This document shows positions 1 through 7,621 of a DNA stretch of 64,000 nt, one piece after another. Positions within the stretch are counted from its first letter, which is position 1. The number at the start of each line of letters is the position of its first letter. The position numbers and the translations under genes were made by a program. The DNA lies in contig JABARE010000001.1 of NCBI GenBank assembly GCA_019187365.1, positions 124,001 to 188,000 of the forward strand, given 5' to 3'. This DNA is from Saprospiraceae bacterium. GTDB lineage: Bacteria > Bacteroidota > Bacteroidia > Chitinophagales > Saprospiraceae. The notes beneath the pieces are model-generated. The model searched no databases, was not told the DNA's origin, and was given only the letters and a program-made list of their open reading frames with translations.

Positions 1-1
1 G

Positions 2-838
2 CTTGTCCTGCCAAAGGGGAAGAAAGTGAGGGTTCGCATTACGGCAAGGGATGTGTTGCACAATTTTTATTTGCCGCACTTCCGCGTTAAGATGGATGCA
101 GTGCCCGGGATTCCAACCTATTTCATATTCACCCCCGTCAAAACCACAGATGAATTCCGGCAGGAATTGAGGAAGTACCCCGAATACCAAATGCCGTCCG
201 ATCCTGCAGACCCAAATAGTAAATTAAAATGGGAGACATTTAATTATGAGCTGGCCTGCGCAGAGCTATGCGGGAAAGGTCACTACAGCATGCGTAGGGT
301 AGTCCGGGTGGTTTCGCCAGAAGAATGGGAAGTATGGAACGCATCTCAGAAATCCCATTACTTAACCAATGTGCGCCACTCAGATGATGATCCCTTCAAA
401 GGTCAGCCGCTGGAATCCGAAGCGCTCCTAAAGGCAGCTGCCCTTAAGGACATGCTTGCAAATGCATTCAAAAGTGGAAGTGCAGATGATGCTGCCCGGA
501 CGTTGCAGCTTGACAACGTCTATTTCGAAACAGGATCCGCTGCATTGAATAAAATCTCCGACCATGCATTGGAAATCTTATACCAGGCATTTGTGGATTA
601 CCCGAATCTTTCAGTCGAGATCAGTGGTCACACCGATAGCACGGGCGACGCAAATGCCAACATCTCTCTTTCTGAAGAGCGGGCAGTTGCTGTGAAATCT
701 TTTTTGACCGGGCGTGGAATCGCCGGAAGCCGTATTGCAACCAAAGGCTTGGGACCGAATCGTCCCGTGGCGGAGAACGATACGGAAGAAGGAAGACGCC
801 GTAACCGACGCATCGAGTTTAAAATTTTGAAATTTTAA
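2..838 (+). CDS. coxB: Cytochrome c oxidase subunit II fused to an OmpA domain (5' partial)
   Basis: The electron-accepting subunit of the terminal oxidase, cut by the left window edge: the reading frame is open back to base 2. Counting from the internal GTG at 26, the CuA ligand set is visible: H12, then C78, E80, C82, H86 and M89 in the motif CAELCGKGH. A linker of about 65 residues follows. Residues about 160-270 form a complete OmpA-type peptidoglycan-binding domain, with GHTD (D204), LSEER (R219) and the terminal NRRIEF. The missing N-terminus should hold the two membrane helices. The CuA domain normally faces the periplasm, so the OmpA domain would lie there too and could tether the oxidase to peptidoglycan; that tethering is inference. 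No stop or frame change separates the two domains, so they are one protein. First gene seen of a cox operon; coxA begins 12 nt downstream. Confidence 0.93.
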   Translation, partial: LVLPKGKKVRVRITARDVLHNFYLPHFRVKMDAVPGIPTYFIFTPVKTTDEFRQELRKYPEYQMPSDPADPNSKLKWETFNYELACAELCGKGHYSMRRVVRVVSPEEWEVWNASQKSHYLTNVRHSDDDPFKGQPLESEALLKAAALKDMLANAFKSGSADDAARTLQLDNVYFETGSAALNKISDHALEILYQAFVDYPNLSVEISGHTDSTGDANANISLSEERAVAVKSFLTGRGIAGSRIATKGLGPNRPVAENDTEEGRRRNRRIEFKILKF

Positions 839-850
839 AGAATTACACCC

Positions 851-2701
851 ATGTCAGTTGTTCAACAAAAAAATAAAGAGACCGATCCGTTGATCCGGGA
901 TTTGGGTCACGACGACCATTTTCACGCACATCATCATGGGGATAAGTATCAGACGAATTTTCTGACGACCTACATCTTTTCGCAAGACCATAAAATGATT
1001 GCCCGCCAATACCTCATTACGGGAATCGTTTGGGCCATTGTGGGGGCGTTGATGTCGCTGGTGTTTCGCATACAGTTAGCCTATCCCGATGCGGACGTTT
1101 CCTGGCTAAAACCCTTCCTTGGAAAGTGGATTACCCTGGGCACCGGTGGGGTGGGACGTCTTGATCCGGAATTCTATTACGCCCTGGTCACCATGCACGG
1201 AACCATTCTCGTCTTTTTTGTTCTGACGGCCGGATTGAGCGGTACCTTCAGCAACCTGCTAATCCCGATGCAGATCGGAGCGCGAGACATGGCATCGCCG
1301 TTCTTAAACATGCTCTCTTACTGGTTCTTTTTCCTCTCCTCGCTGGTGATGATGTACAGCTTGTTTGTCAGCACCGGACCTTTTTCGGGTGGGTGGACAG
1401 CCTATCCTCCTCTAAGCGCTCTTCCCCAGGCTTCATCCGGCAGTGGAGCCGGGTTGACTTTGTGGCTTGTTTCACTGGTCCTCTTTGTGGTTTCCATCCT
1501 CCTCGGGGGACTCAATTACATCACCACGGTTTTAAACCTTCGCACTCAGGGAATGACGATGTGGCGTCTTCCCCTTACGGTTTGGGCGTTCCTGGTTACG
1601 GCAATCATTGCCCTGCTTTCGTTTCCTGTTCTTGCTTCAGGATTCTTTTTACTCATATTCGACCGTAGTCTCGGTACGAGTTTTTATCTCTCCGACATTT
1701 TTATCAATGGACAGGCACTCGATCGCATTGGCGGAAGCCCCATCCTGTTCCAGCACTTGTTTTGGTTTTTAGGACACCCTGAGGTTTATATCATCATTCT
1801 TCCCGCAATGGGAATAGTTTCCGAGGTCATGTCGGTCCATGCGCGCAAACCAATTTTTGGCTATCGGGCCATGGTCTACTCCATGCTTTCCATCGGATTC
1901 CTTTCCTTTATCGTCTGGGCTCACCACATGTTCATGTCTGGTGTGAACCCATTCCTGTCTAACTTCTTCGTCATCTTTACGTTGATCATTGCTGTGCCAT
2001 CTGCCGTCAAAGTGTTTAACTGGCTTACGACTCTTTACGGTGGGAATCTGCGATTGAACACTCAAATGCTGTTTTGCATTGGCTTTGTTTCTATGTTCAT
2101 TTCCGGAGGGTTGACCGGTATTTTTCTTGGGAATTCCACCATCGACATTCAGCAACACGATACATATTTTGTAGTAGCTCACTTCCATGTTGTTATGGGC
2201 GTTGCTGCTTTCTTTGGGATGTTTGCCGGCGTTTACAACTGGTTTCCAAAATTATTTGGCCGATTTATGAACGATTCACTCGGGAAGATCCATTTCTGGC
2301 TGACCATCATCGGAGCCTATGCCGTTTTTGGCCCCATGCACTACATCGGTCTGGGTGGTGTGCCCCGCAGGTATTACCGCTTTGATAATTTTGACGCCTT
2401 CCGCGATTTCGACGACCTCAACCAGTTTATTACCATAGCCGCCATTGTAACGTTCTTTGCACAGTTGCTTTTTGTGGTAAACTTCTTCTGGAGTATTTGG
2501 AAGGGAAGGAAGCTGACCGAGAAAAATCCATACGGCTCAAATTCTCTGGAGTGGACAACTCCGGTTAAAACGATCCATGGCAACTGGCCAGATAAATTGC
2601 CGGTTGTTCAGCGATGGGCATATGACTACGGTAAGGACGGAAAGGAGTTTATTCAGCAGCATAAGCCGATGGCAGAAGGCGAGGAGGATAGCAGTCATTG
2701 A
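851..2701 (+). CDS. coxA: Cytochrome c oxidase subunit I
   Basis: Catalytic heme-copper oxidase subunit that reduces oxygen at heme a3/CuB and pumps protons in the inner membrane. At 616 residues it has the usual length with twelve or more hydrophobic segments. Diagnostic motifs are in order: TMHGT with the low-spin heme ligand (H116), FLGHPEVY with the CuB histidine and cross-linked tyrosine (about residue 310), WAHHMF with the CuB histidine pair, and HDTYFVVAHFHVV with the heme ligands. The N-terminus carries a histidine-rich stretch (HDDHFHAHHHGD, residues 20-31), which is common in Bacteroidota subunit I and has no assigned role. It lies between coxB and the farnesyltransferase gene and is surely co-transcribed with them. 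The ATG at 851 leaves a 12-nt gap after coxB. Confidence 0.97.
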   Translation: MSVVQQKNKETDPLIRDLGHDDHFHAHHHGDKYQTNFLTTYIFSQDHKMIARQYLITGIVWAIVGALMSLVFRIQLAYPDADVSWLKPFLGKWITLGTGGVGRLDPEFYYALVTMHGTILVFFVLTAGLSGTFSNLLIPMQIGARDMASPFLNMLSYWFFFLSSLVMMYSLFVSTGPFSGGWTAYPPLSALPQASSGSGAGLTLWLVSLVLFVVSILLGGLNYITTVLNLRTQGMTMWRLPLTVWAFLVTAIIALLSFPVLASGFFLLIFDRSLGTSFYLSDIFINGQALDRIGGSPILFQHLFWFLGHPEVYIIILPAMGIVSEVMSVHARKPIFGYRAMVYSMLSIGFLSFIVWAHHMFMSGVNPFLSNFFVIFTLIIAVPSAVKVFNWLTTLYGGNLRLNTQMLFCIGFVSMFISGGLTGIFLGNSTIDIQQHDTYFVVAHFHVVMGVAAFFGMFAGVYNWFPKLFGRFMNDSLGKIHFWLTIIGAYAVFGPMHYIGLGGVPRRYYRFDNFDAFRDFDDLNQFITIAAIVTFFAQLLFVVNFFWSIWKGRKLTEKNPYGSNSLEWTTPVKTIHGNWPDKLPVVQRWAYDYGKDGKEFIQQHKPMAEGEEDSSH

Positions 2702-2723
2702 CATCACTCTTACGATTTGCAAA

Positions 2724-3614
2724 TTGAATACGACTAAAACTACTGCGTTAAACTATGCCCTCTGGGCTGACCTGGGTTTGCTGGTGAAGTTTAAACTCAG
2801 TCTGATGGTCGTCGTCTCTTCTTTGATGACCTATTGGGTGTTGGCTCAGGGTACTTTTTCCTGGACGGACTTTGCCTTGCTTACTTTCGGAGGACTGTCG
2901 GTCACCTTTGCTGCCAATGCCTTGAATCAGGCGATTGAGCGCGATTACGATAAATTGATGAAGCGGACGGCCATGCGACCAGTCGCTGCAGGGCGGATGT
3001 CTTTTTCAACGGCGATCTTGTTTGCCGGGTTGTTTTGTCTGTTGGGAACATCACTCCTTGCACTGCTCCATCCTGCTGCAGCTTTACTGGGGATGGTCTC
3101 TTTTGTTATGTACGGTTTTGTTTACACCCCACTCAAACGTCATTCGCCCATAGCGATTCCCGTTGGCGCCATTCCAGGCGCATTGCCCGTTCTGATTGGT
3201 GGCGTTGCTGCTACCGGTGGATTCACGCCGGCCGTTGTATGCCTTTTTGCCTTGCAATACCTGTGGCAGTTCCCACATTTTTGGTCAATCGCCTGGCTCG
3301 GTCACAGCGATTATATGCGCGCCGGGTTTCGCCTTATTAATGACGTCAATGGCCGCCCGGATCCAAAATATGGTTTGTATTCTGCAGTGTATGCCCTGCT
3401 AAGCGCCGTTCCGATTACAGCTTACCAACTGCATGCTTCACTTCCCGTGGGGATCTTTATAAGCCTTTGTCTTCTGATCGTCGCATATTCGGTTTTTGCC
3501 TACCAGCTCTATATGCATAATAATGCTGCTGCTGCACGCAGACTGATGTTTGCTTCGTTCTTTTATCTTCCATTGTTATTCGGACTTTTCATCCTGGGGA
3601 CAATCAACGGTTAA
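2724..3614 (+). CDS. ctaB: Protoheme IX farnesyltransferase (heme O synthase)
   Basis: UbiA-family integral membrane prenyltransferase that attaches farnesyl to heme B to make heme O, the precursor of the heme A used by the neighbouring oxidase. The first aspartate-rich motif is seen as NQAIERDYD followed by KLMKRTAMRP. The second region reads INDVNGRPDPKYG. Several hydrophobic helices follow. The frame is open far back into coxA, but the likely start is the TTG at 2724, 22 nt after the coxA stop, because family similarity begins near ALWADLGLLVKFKLS. There is no ATG in frame between the coxA stop and the conserved core. An ATG at 2577 would put 38 codons inside coxA and looks wrong. The heme A synthase gene ctaA is not in this window. 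Confidence 0.93.
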   Translation: MNTTKTTALNYALWADLGLLVKFKLSLMVVVSSLMTYWVLAQGTFSWTDFALLTFGGLSVTFAANALNQAIERDYDKLMKRTAMRPVAAGRMSFSTAILFAGLFCLLGTSLLALLHPAAALLGMVSFVMYGFVYTPLKRHSPIAIPVGAIPGALPVLIGGVAATGGFTPAVVCLFALQYLWQFPHFWSIAWLGHSDYMRAGFRLINDVNGRPDPKYGLYSAVYALLSAVPITAYQLHASLPVGIFISLCLLIVAYSVFAYQLYMHNNAAAARRLMFASFFYLPLLFGLFILGTING

Positions 3615-3617
3615 GAA

Positions 3618-4196
3618 ATGTTTCGGATGGTCGGTAGCACGGGGAGTACAAACAACAGCGAAGTGGCTTTGCGGTTTGCTTTGTGGATTGGCATGGGAGC
3701 GATCGTAATGATGTTTGCAGCTCTTACCAGTGCGTATATAGTGCGAAAGGCTGCAGGAAACTGGTATGAATTTAAACTGCCACTGCAATTTTTTTACAGC
3801 ACGGTGGCTATTGTGACCTCTTCTTTCTTTGCAGAACGCGTCTGCATGGCTTATAAACGCTCAGATCGAAAAAGCTACTTATCGGCTGCTATTATGGTCA
3901 TTTTACTTGGCTGCACATTTGTTGTATTGCAGTTGATGGGATGGCGCGCTCTCACTTCCTCCGGCGTCACCCTTGACCTCAATGTTAGTGGATCTTTTTT
4001 TTACGCTCTCTCAGGTCTGCATCTGATTCATGTGCTTGGTGGTATTGCTGTTTATTGCGCTGGCTGGCTTGTTGTCTCCGACGCAAGGTTTCGATTTACC
4101 CAAAAGGGATGGGTGCGACTGGATCTTGCCCGGCAATACTGGCATTTTATCGGTTTGCTGTGGATTTATCTGCTTATATTTTTAATATTGCAATAG
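3618..4196 (+). CDS. Cytochrome c oxidase subunit III, first copy
   Basis: Integral membrane protein of 192 residues with about five helices and the subunit III pattern: an N-terminal ALRFALWIGM helix, a mid helix SGSFFYALSGLHLIHVLGG and a C-terminal ARQYWHFIGLLWIYLL helix. The HxxHVLGG and WHF elements are characteristic of the family. It begins 3 nt after the ctaB stop and is followed by a second, longer subunit III gene, an arrangement known from Bacteroidota cox operons. Subunit III stabilises the oxidase core and proton uptake. Whether both copies sit in one complex cannot be told from sequence. Confidence 0.9.
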   Translation: MFRMVGSTGSTNNSEVALRFALWIGMGAIVMMFAALTSAYIVRKAAGNWYEFKLPLQFFYSTVAIVTSSFFAERVCMAYKRSDRKSYLSAAIMVILLGCTFVVLQLMGWRALTSSGVTLDLNVSGSFFYALSGLHLIHVLGGIAVYCAGWLVVSDARFRFTQKGWVRLDLARQYWHFIGLLWIYLLIFLILQ

Positions 4197-4206
4197 TTCT
4201 TTGGAC

Positions 4207-5037
4207 ATGATGACAACTGATCAAACACAACAAACTCCAGTCAGCAACTGGGAAGGCGGAAGGGAACCCTTCAAAGCGAGCTACGGAAAGCTGATGATGT
4301 GGTACTTCCTGCTTTCGGATGCCTTTACTTTTGCAGGATTCCTCATTTCCTATGGAGCTCTACGTTTTAGCAGTCCTACATGGCCGGTGCCCGACTTTGT
4401 TTTTTCTTCATTGCCGGGAGGCATTCACCACAAACCGCTCATCTTCGTGACCTTTATGACCTTTGTGCTCATTGTGAGCAGCGTCACCATGGTAAGAGCG
4501 GTCCAGGAGGGCCATCGGTATAATAAGAAGGGGGTCGCCTTATGGATGACCCTGACCATAGTTGGAGGACTCATCTTTTTGGCGTGTCAGGCCTGGGAAT
4601 GGAGCACGCTCATGGGGAAGGAGCACATGACCATCCACGTGAATCCTTTTGGTACCCACATCGAATCCGGCACCTACCTTGACGGTGACGGTCATGATGT
4701 GCAAAAGGGGGATCAATTCACTGCGGGAAAATCTTACCTCATACATAAGCATGGTGATGAATGGGCTCCGCTGCGTTATCAAACTGAAAGTGGTGAGATC
4801 AAACAACAACAATTTGGACCGAAGGCATTTGGGGCATTGTTTTTTTTTATTACTGGTTTTCACGGATTTCACGTCTTTAGTGGTGTTGTCTTTTTGTCAA
4901 TCATCCTTGTGAATGTATTGTCCGGAATTTATGCAAATCGCAAAAACCATTACGAAATGGTTGAAAAAATAGGGCTCTACTGGCACTTTGTTGACCTGGT
5001 ATGGGTTTTCGTTTTCCTGGTATTCTATCTTCTTTAA
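4207..5037 (+). CDS. Cytochrome c oxidase subunit III, second copy with a hydrophilic insertion
   Basis: Second subunit III-type protein, about 276 residues. The N-terminal half has the family helices (KLMMWYFLLSDAFTFAGF). The C-terminal half has FFFITGFHGFHVFSG and EKIGLYWHFVDLVWVFVF with conserved histidines. Between them lies an insertion of about 70 polar residues (roughly residues 138-208), rich in His, Asp, Gly and Lys, in a loop between two helices. Such an inserted loop is seen in Bacteroidota subunit III proteins and its function is not known. Start chosen at ATG 4207 rather than the in-frame TTG at 4201. It sits between the shorter subunit III gene and the subunit IV gene. Confidence 0.93.
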   Translation: MMTTDQTQQTPVSNWEGGREPFKASYGKLMMWYFLLSDAFTFAGFLISYGALRFSSPTWPVPDFVFSSLPGGIHHKPLIFVTFMTFVLIVSSVTMVRAVQEGHRYNKKGVALWMTLTIVGGLIFLACQAWEWSTLMGKEHMTIHVNPFGTHIESGTYLDGDGHDVQKGDQFTAGKSYLIHKHGDEWAPLRYQTESGEIKQQQFGPKAFGALFFFITGFHGFHVFSGVVFLSIILVNVLSGIYANRKNHYEMVEKIGLYWHFVDLVWVFVFLVFYLL

Positions 5038-5058
5038 TCCGGATACAATTTTATTATA

Positions 5059-5541
5059 ATGGCACATATCAATTACGAAGCGGCAAAGAGAGTAGCATAC
5101 AGAGGATTTGTGATTCTCGGTGTTGTAACCATTGTGGAAGTATTCATTGCCTTGCTCGGCAAGGGCTATATCGTCGAAGGCTTTCACCTGTCCAGACCAG
5201 TGATGTACCTCGCAATGATCTGTTTGTCGTTGTACAAGGCCTACTACATCATCTTTGAGTTTATGCACATGCGCTATGAATTGCCAGGACTGGTGCGCAG
5301 CGTTCTGCTTCCTACGATTCTTCTCATTTGGGTAATCATTGCATTCTTCTACGAGGGTGACACCTGGTTCCATTGGCGAAAGTCCGTTCAGGAAATTCCC
5401 GCTGAAATGCAACTGGCCAGGCCTGCGGGAAATGCTGGGCTGATTCCAGTACAGTCCGCAGATTCCACAGAAGCTCAGGAGGCGGTTCCTGCCGACAGTT
5501 CCAGGCCAGCTGGCCAGGTTCAGCCGGGTCATACGCACTGA
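5059..5541 (+). CDS. Cytochrome c oxidase subunit IV-type small membrane protein
   Basis: Prokaryotic COX4-like accessory subunit, 160 residues. Three hydrophobic helices are visible: GFVILGVVTIVEVFIALLG, VMYLAMICLSLYKAYYIIF and SVLLPTILLIWVIIAFFY. The segment KAYYIIFEFMHMRYE is typical of the Bacteroidota version encoded after coxC. The last 45 residues form an unusual tail rich in Ala, Pro, Gln and Ser and ending TH, predicted to be disordered. It lies 21 nt after the second subunit III gene and 3 nt before the SCO-like gene, in the cox operon. It is probably needed for oxidase assembly or stability rather than catalysis. Confidence 0.85.
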   Translation: MAHINYEAAKRVAYRGFVILGVVTIVEVFIALLGKGYIVEGFHLSRPVMYLAMICLSLYKAYYIIFEFMHMRYELPGLVRSVLLPTILLIWVIIAFFYEGDTWFHWRKSVQEIPAEMQLARPAGNAGLIPVQSADSTEAQEAVPADSSRPAGQVQPGHTH

Positions 5542-5544
5542 TCA

Positions 5545-6162
5545 TTGAAAGGAATCCCTAAATTCAATCAAAGCTTGGCCAAAGTCCCGATAAAGCAGTT
5601 AATTGTTTTTATAGTGATCGTTGGTCTTCCACTGACCGCATGGTTCTTCCTTAACAAAGGGAGCCAGATGCGCAAGGAAGCTCTTGAACGACTGCAGCCG
5701 AAGGGGTCAGTTGGCCATTTCCAGATGTCTGTAGACATTGATTCGATTTTCGATGCCGGTATGATGTCTGGAAAGCGCTGGGTAGTGGGAATTCTAGGTC
5801 ACGATTCGATTCGGGGAGTTCAAATGCAGTTTTTCCAGGAACTCCTGAGGCAGGCAGGAAATGAATTTCCTATGCATGTTTTTACCATTGCTGCTATTGC
5901 CCCAGGCGAAAGGATTGAAGGGCTTTCCGTGGCGATGGGTTTTCCCTCAACGCCCTTCTGGATAAAAGCCTATCTCGCCTCCATTCACGTTTTCCCTTTT
6001 GCGCAGGGAGCCTTTGAGGTTCCCAATGCCTATTCCGATAGAGACATTTTAATTTTTGTAGATGAAAAGGGCAGGATCCGTAACTATTACTCCCTTGAGG
6101 ATGAATTTGATCGCAAGCAGGCAGTACGTGACTTGCCGATTTTTTATGCTTTAAAAAATTAA
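5545..6162 (+). CDS. SCO1/SenC-like membrane-anchored thioredoxin-fold protein lacking the copper cysteines
   Basis: Protein of 205 residues with one N-terminal membrane anchor (LIVFIVIVGLPLTAWFFL) and an extracytoplasmic domain that looks thioredoxin-like: a strand (KRWVVGILGH), a helix (VQMQFFQELLRQAG), a strand (MHVFTIAAI), and near the end DILIFVDEKGRIRNYYSLED, which resembles the SCO strand-turn before the copper-ligand His region. A true SCO1 protein has CxxxC after the first strand. Here that place reads GHDSIRG and the protein has no cysteine at all. The position in the operon agrees with SCO. A copper-chaperone role by the usual ligands is therefore unlikely. Start is TTG 5545, 3 nt after the previous stop; no ATG is available nearby. 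Confidence 0.65.
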   Translation: MKGIPKFNQSLAKVPIKQLIVFIVIVGLPLTAWFFLNKGSQMRKEALERLQPKGSVGHFQMSVDIDSIFDAGMMSGKRWVVGILGHDSIRGVQMQFFQELLRQAGNEFPMHVFTIAAIAPGERIEGLSVAMGFPSTPFWIKAYLASIHVFPFAQGAFEVPNAYSDRDILIFVDEKGRIRNYYSLEDEFDRKQAVRDLPIFYALKN

Positions 6163-6163
6163 C

Positions 6164-6703
6164 ATGCCCTGGAGTGCAAAGGCGATACGGCGGTTCAACC
6201 TTGCTGCAGGTGTTATCAGCACTTTAGCCCTTGTGGTCGTGGCCTCTATGAGGCGGATCCATTTTGAAACCTCTATTGACTTTAGTTTTCTGCCTGCGAT
6301 CCATTCCTCTCTGAACGCATTATGCGCTGGGGTGCTGCTGATGGCCATATACCAAATAAAACATGGGAAAGTGAGTGCTCACAAACGTCTTATGACGCTT
6401 GCTTTGATCTTGTCTGCATGTTTTTTAGTGTCCTACGTGGTCTACCATACGACGGCTTCTGAGGTCCGGTTTTGTCGTGAGGGGTGGATTAGACCTGTAT
6501 ATTTCACCTTGCTCATTACACACGTGGTTTTGGCTGCGGCGGTGTTTCCAATGATCCTGTTTACCTATGTGCGCGGGTTGACCCTCCAGGTTGAGGCACA
6601 TCGCCGCCTGGCGAAATACACTTTTCCCATTTGGCTTTACGTTTGCGTTTCCGGGCCAATTTGCTATTTGCTTTTGCGGCCCTGTTTTGTAGTTAACCTA
6701 TGA
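6164..6703 (+). CDS. DUF420 family membrane protein (CtaM-like oxidase maturation factor)
   Basis: Protein of 179 residues with five predicted membrane helices and conserved helix histidines: AIHSSLNALCAG, SYVVYHTT, LLITHVVLAAAVFP and the basic loop EAHRRLAKYTFPIWLYVCVSG. This is the DUF420 pattern. A DUF420 member (CtaM) in Firmicutes is known to be needed for maturation of aa3-type oxidases, and the operon position here fits that. It starts 1 nt after the SCO-like gene and overlaps the next gene by 4 nt (ATGA), implying translational coupling. The family assignment is firm; the maturation role is inferred. Confidence 0.85.
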   Translation: MPWSAKAIRRFNLAAGVISTLALVVVASMRRIHFETSIDFSFLPAIHSSLNALCAGVLLMAIYQIKHGKVSAHKRLMTLALILSACFLVSYVVYHTTASEVRFCREGWIRPVYFTLLITHVVLAAAVFPMILFTYVRGLTLQVEAHRRLAKYTFPIWLYVCVSGPICYLLLRPCFVVNL

Positions 6704-6942
6704 CCAATATGGCAAATCGCGCATTCATCAAGATAATAGGCATTTCCTTGTTGCTGATGAACGCTACGGCAATGGTGGCACAATGCCCCATGTGCCGAAT
6801 GGCCGCGGAAAGTAATTTGCAGGCTGGTGGTACAGCAGGCAAGGGGTTGAACGCTGGGATACTTTATCTCCTGGCCATCCCTTATCTGCTCGTTGGGGTC
6901 ATTGCATTTCTTTGGAAAAGGCGTCAGAACAGCATGCGCTGA
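6700..6942 (+). CDS. Small CPMC-motif membrane protein at the end of the cox operon
   Basis: Protein of 80 residues: a hydrophobic N-terminal signal segment ending near MVAQ, then CPMCRMAAESN, then a glycine-rich stretch (GGTAGKGLNAG) and a C-terminal membrane helix (LYLLAIPYLLVGVIAFLW) followed by basic residues. I do not know a named family. Similar short proteins with CxMC and GLNAGILYL are found after cox genes in many Bacteroidota. The CPMC pair and methionines suggest copper or thiol chemistry, but that is inference. It overlaps DUF420 by 4 nt. A second in-frame ATG at 6709 could be the real start. Confidence 0.75.
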   Translation: MTNMANRAFIKIIGISLLLMNATAMVAQCPMCRMAAESNLQAGGTAGKGLNAGILYLLAIPYLLVGVIAFLWKRRQNSMR

Positions 6943-7013
6943 ATCAGATTTCCACTGTAAGGCTCAACGTTACATTGGAACTTAAGGGCAAATTTTAGCT
7001 CGGAACAAAATAA

Positions 7014-7044
7014 AACAGCCGGCCAGCACTGCTGACCGGCTGTT
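7014..7044. terminator. Bidirectional hairpin terminator between cox operon and a convergent gene
   Basis: The arms AACAGCCGG (7014-7022) and CCGGCTGTT (7036-7044) are perfect complements. The inner stem CCAGC/GCTGA extends it with one mismatch. A-rich sequence precedes the hairpin and the T of the other arm follows it. It lies 70 nt after the last cox-operon gene and 20 nt after the stop of the gene on the other strand, so it can serve both. Confidence 0.75.
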
Positions 7045-7064
7045 ATGTATCCATGGGATATGTA

Positions 7065-7562
7065 TCAGAAGGTATACCGGATGGCAAGACCTCCGGATTC
7101 CTCCGTAAAGCCATTGCCCCAGCCAATGAACCGGAAGGTGGGAATCCAGTCGGCAGACAGGTTTAACGGAATGTCCTTGAATTTATAATCGAGACCGATG
7201 TTACCGCAAACGCCGAGGAAGAAGCTTCCATCGTTGTCGTTGTCGTAGTAGTCCCAGTCTCCACCCCAGCTTCCGAGGTTGGCTCCAAAGCCCCAATACC
7301 ATCGCAGGCCTTCAACAGACTTGATGTCGCTGTGCTTTTGGTAAAGACCCGTAAGGCTGAAATAACTGTAATCGTAAACCCCGGCACCGTAATTGCGGTA
7401 CAATAAAATGGCTTCAACGGCGGCGTCCTGGTTTAGAAAATGCTTTCCGGTCAGGGCGTAGCCCCAAAAAGCGCGAAGCCCGACGGCCGTTTTGTAGTCC
7501 TGTGCCTTGAGCTGAAAACACGTGGCAAAGAGCGCCACCAATAAGAACATTTTAAGTTTCAT
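7065..7562 (-). CDS. Predicted small outer-membrane beta-barrel protein
   Basis: Protein of 165 residues with a clear signal peptide (MKLKMFLLVALFATCFQLKAQ) and, after it, alternating aromatic/glycine strands (VGLRAFWGYAL, AVEAILLYRNYG, YDYSYFSLTGLY, LRWYWGFGANLG, FFLGVCGNIGLDYKF, GGLAIRYTF) that end in a C-terminal phenylalanine, as in outer-membrane barrels. A loop YDNDNDGSF is acidic and could bind a cation. No specific family is recognised. It is a single-gene unit on the minus strand between the cox terminator and ung, and its role is unknown. Confidence 0.75.
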   Translation of the reverse strand: MKLKMFLLVALFATCFQLKAQDYKTAVGLRAFWGYALTGKHFLNQDAAVEAILLYRNYGAGVYDYSYFSLTGLYQKHSDIKSVEGLRWYWGFGANLGSWGGDWDYYDNDNDGSFFLGVCGNIGLDYKFKDIPLNLSADWIPTFRFIGWGNGFTEESGGLAIRYTF

Positions 7563-7621
7563 GATAAAGTATTTGGGTTATCGCAATGAAGCAAAGGTAT
7601 CCATAATGAGATATTTTACAA

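Noticed and set aside
2577-2723. Long N-terminal extension of the farnesyltransferase overlapping coxA
   Set aside because: Residues in this part are the coxA sequence read in another frame and have no family counterpart.
4897-5538. 213-codon minus-strand frame over the subunit III/IV genes
   Set aside because: Antisense to clear cox genes; no family pattern.
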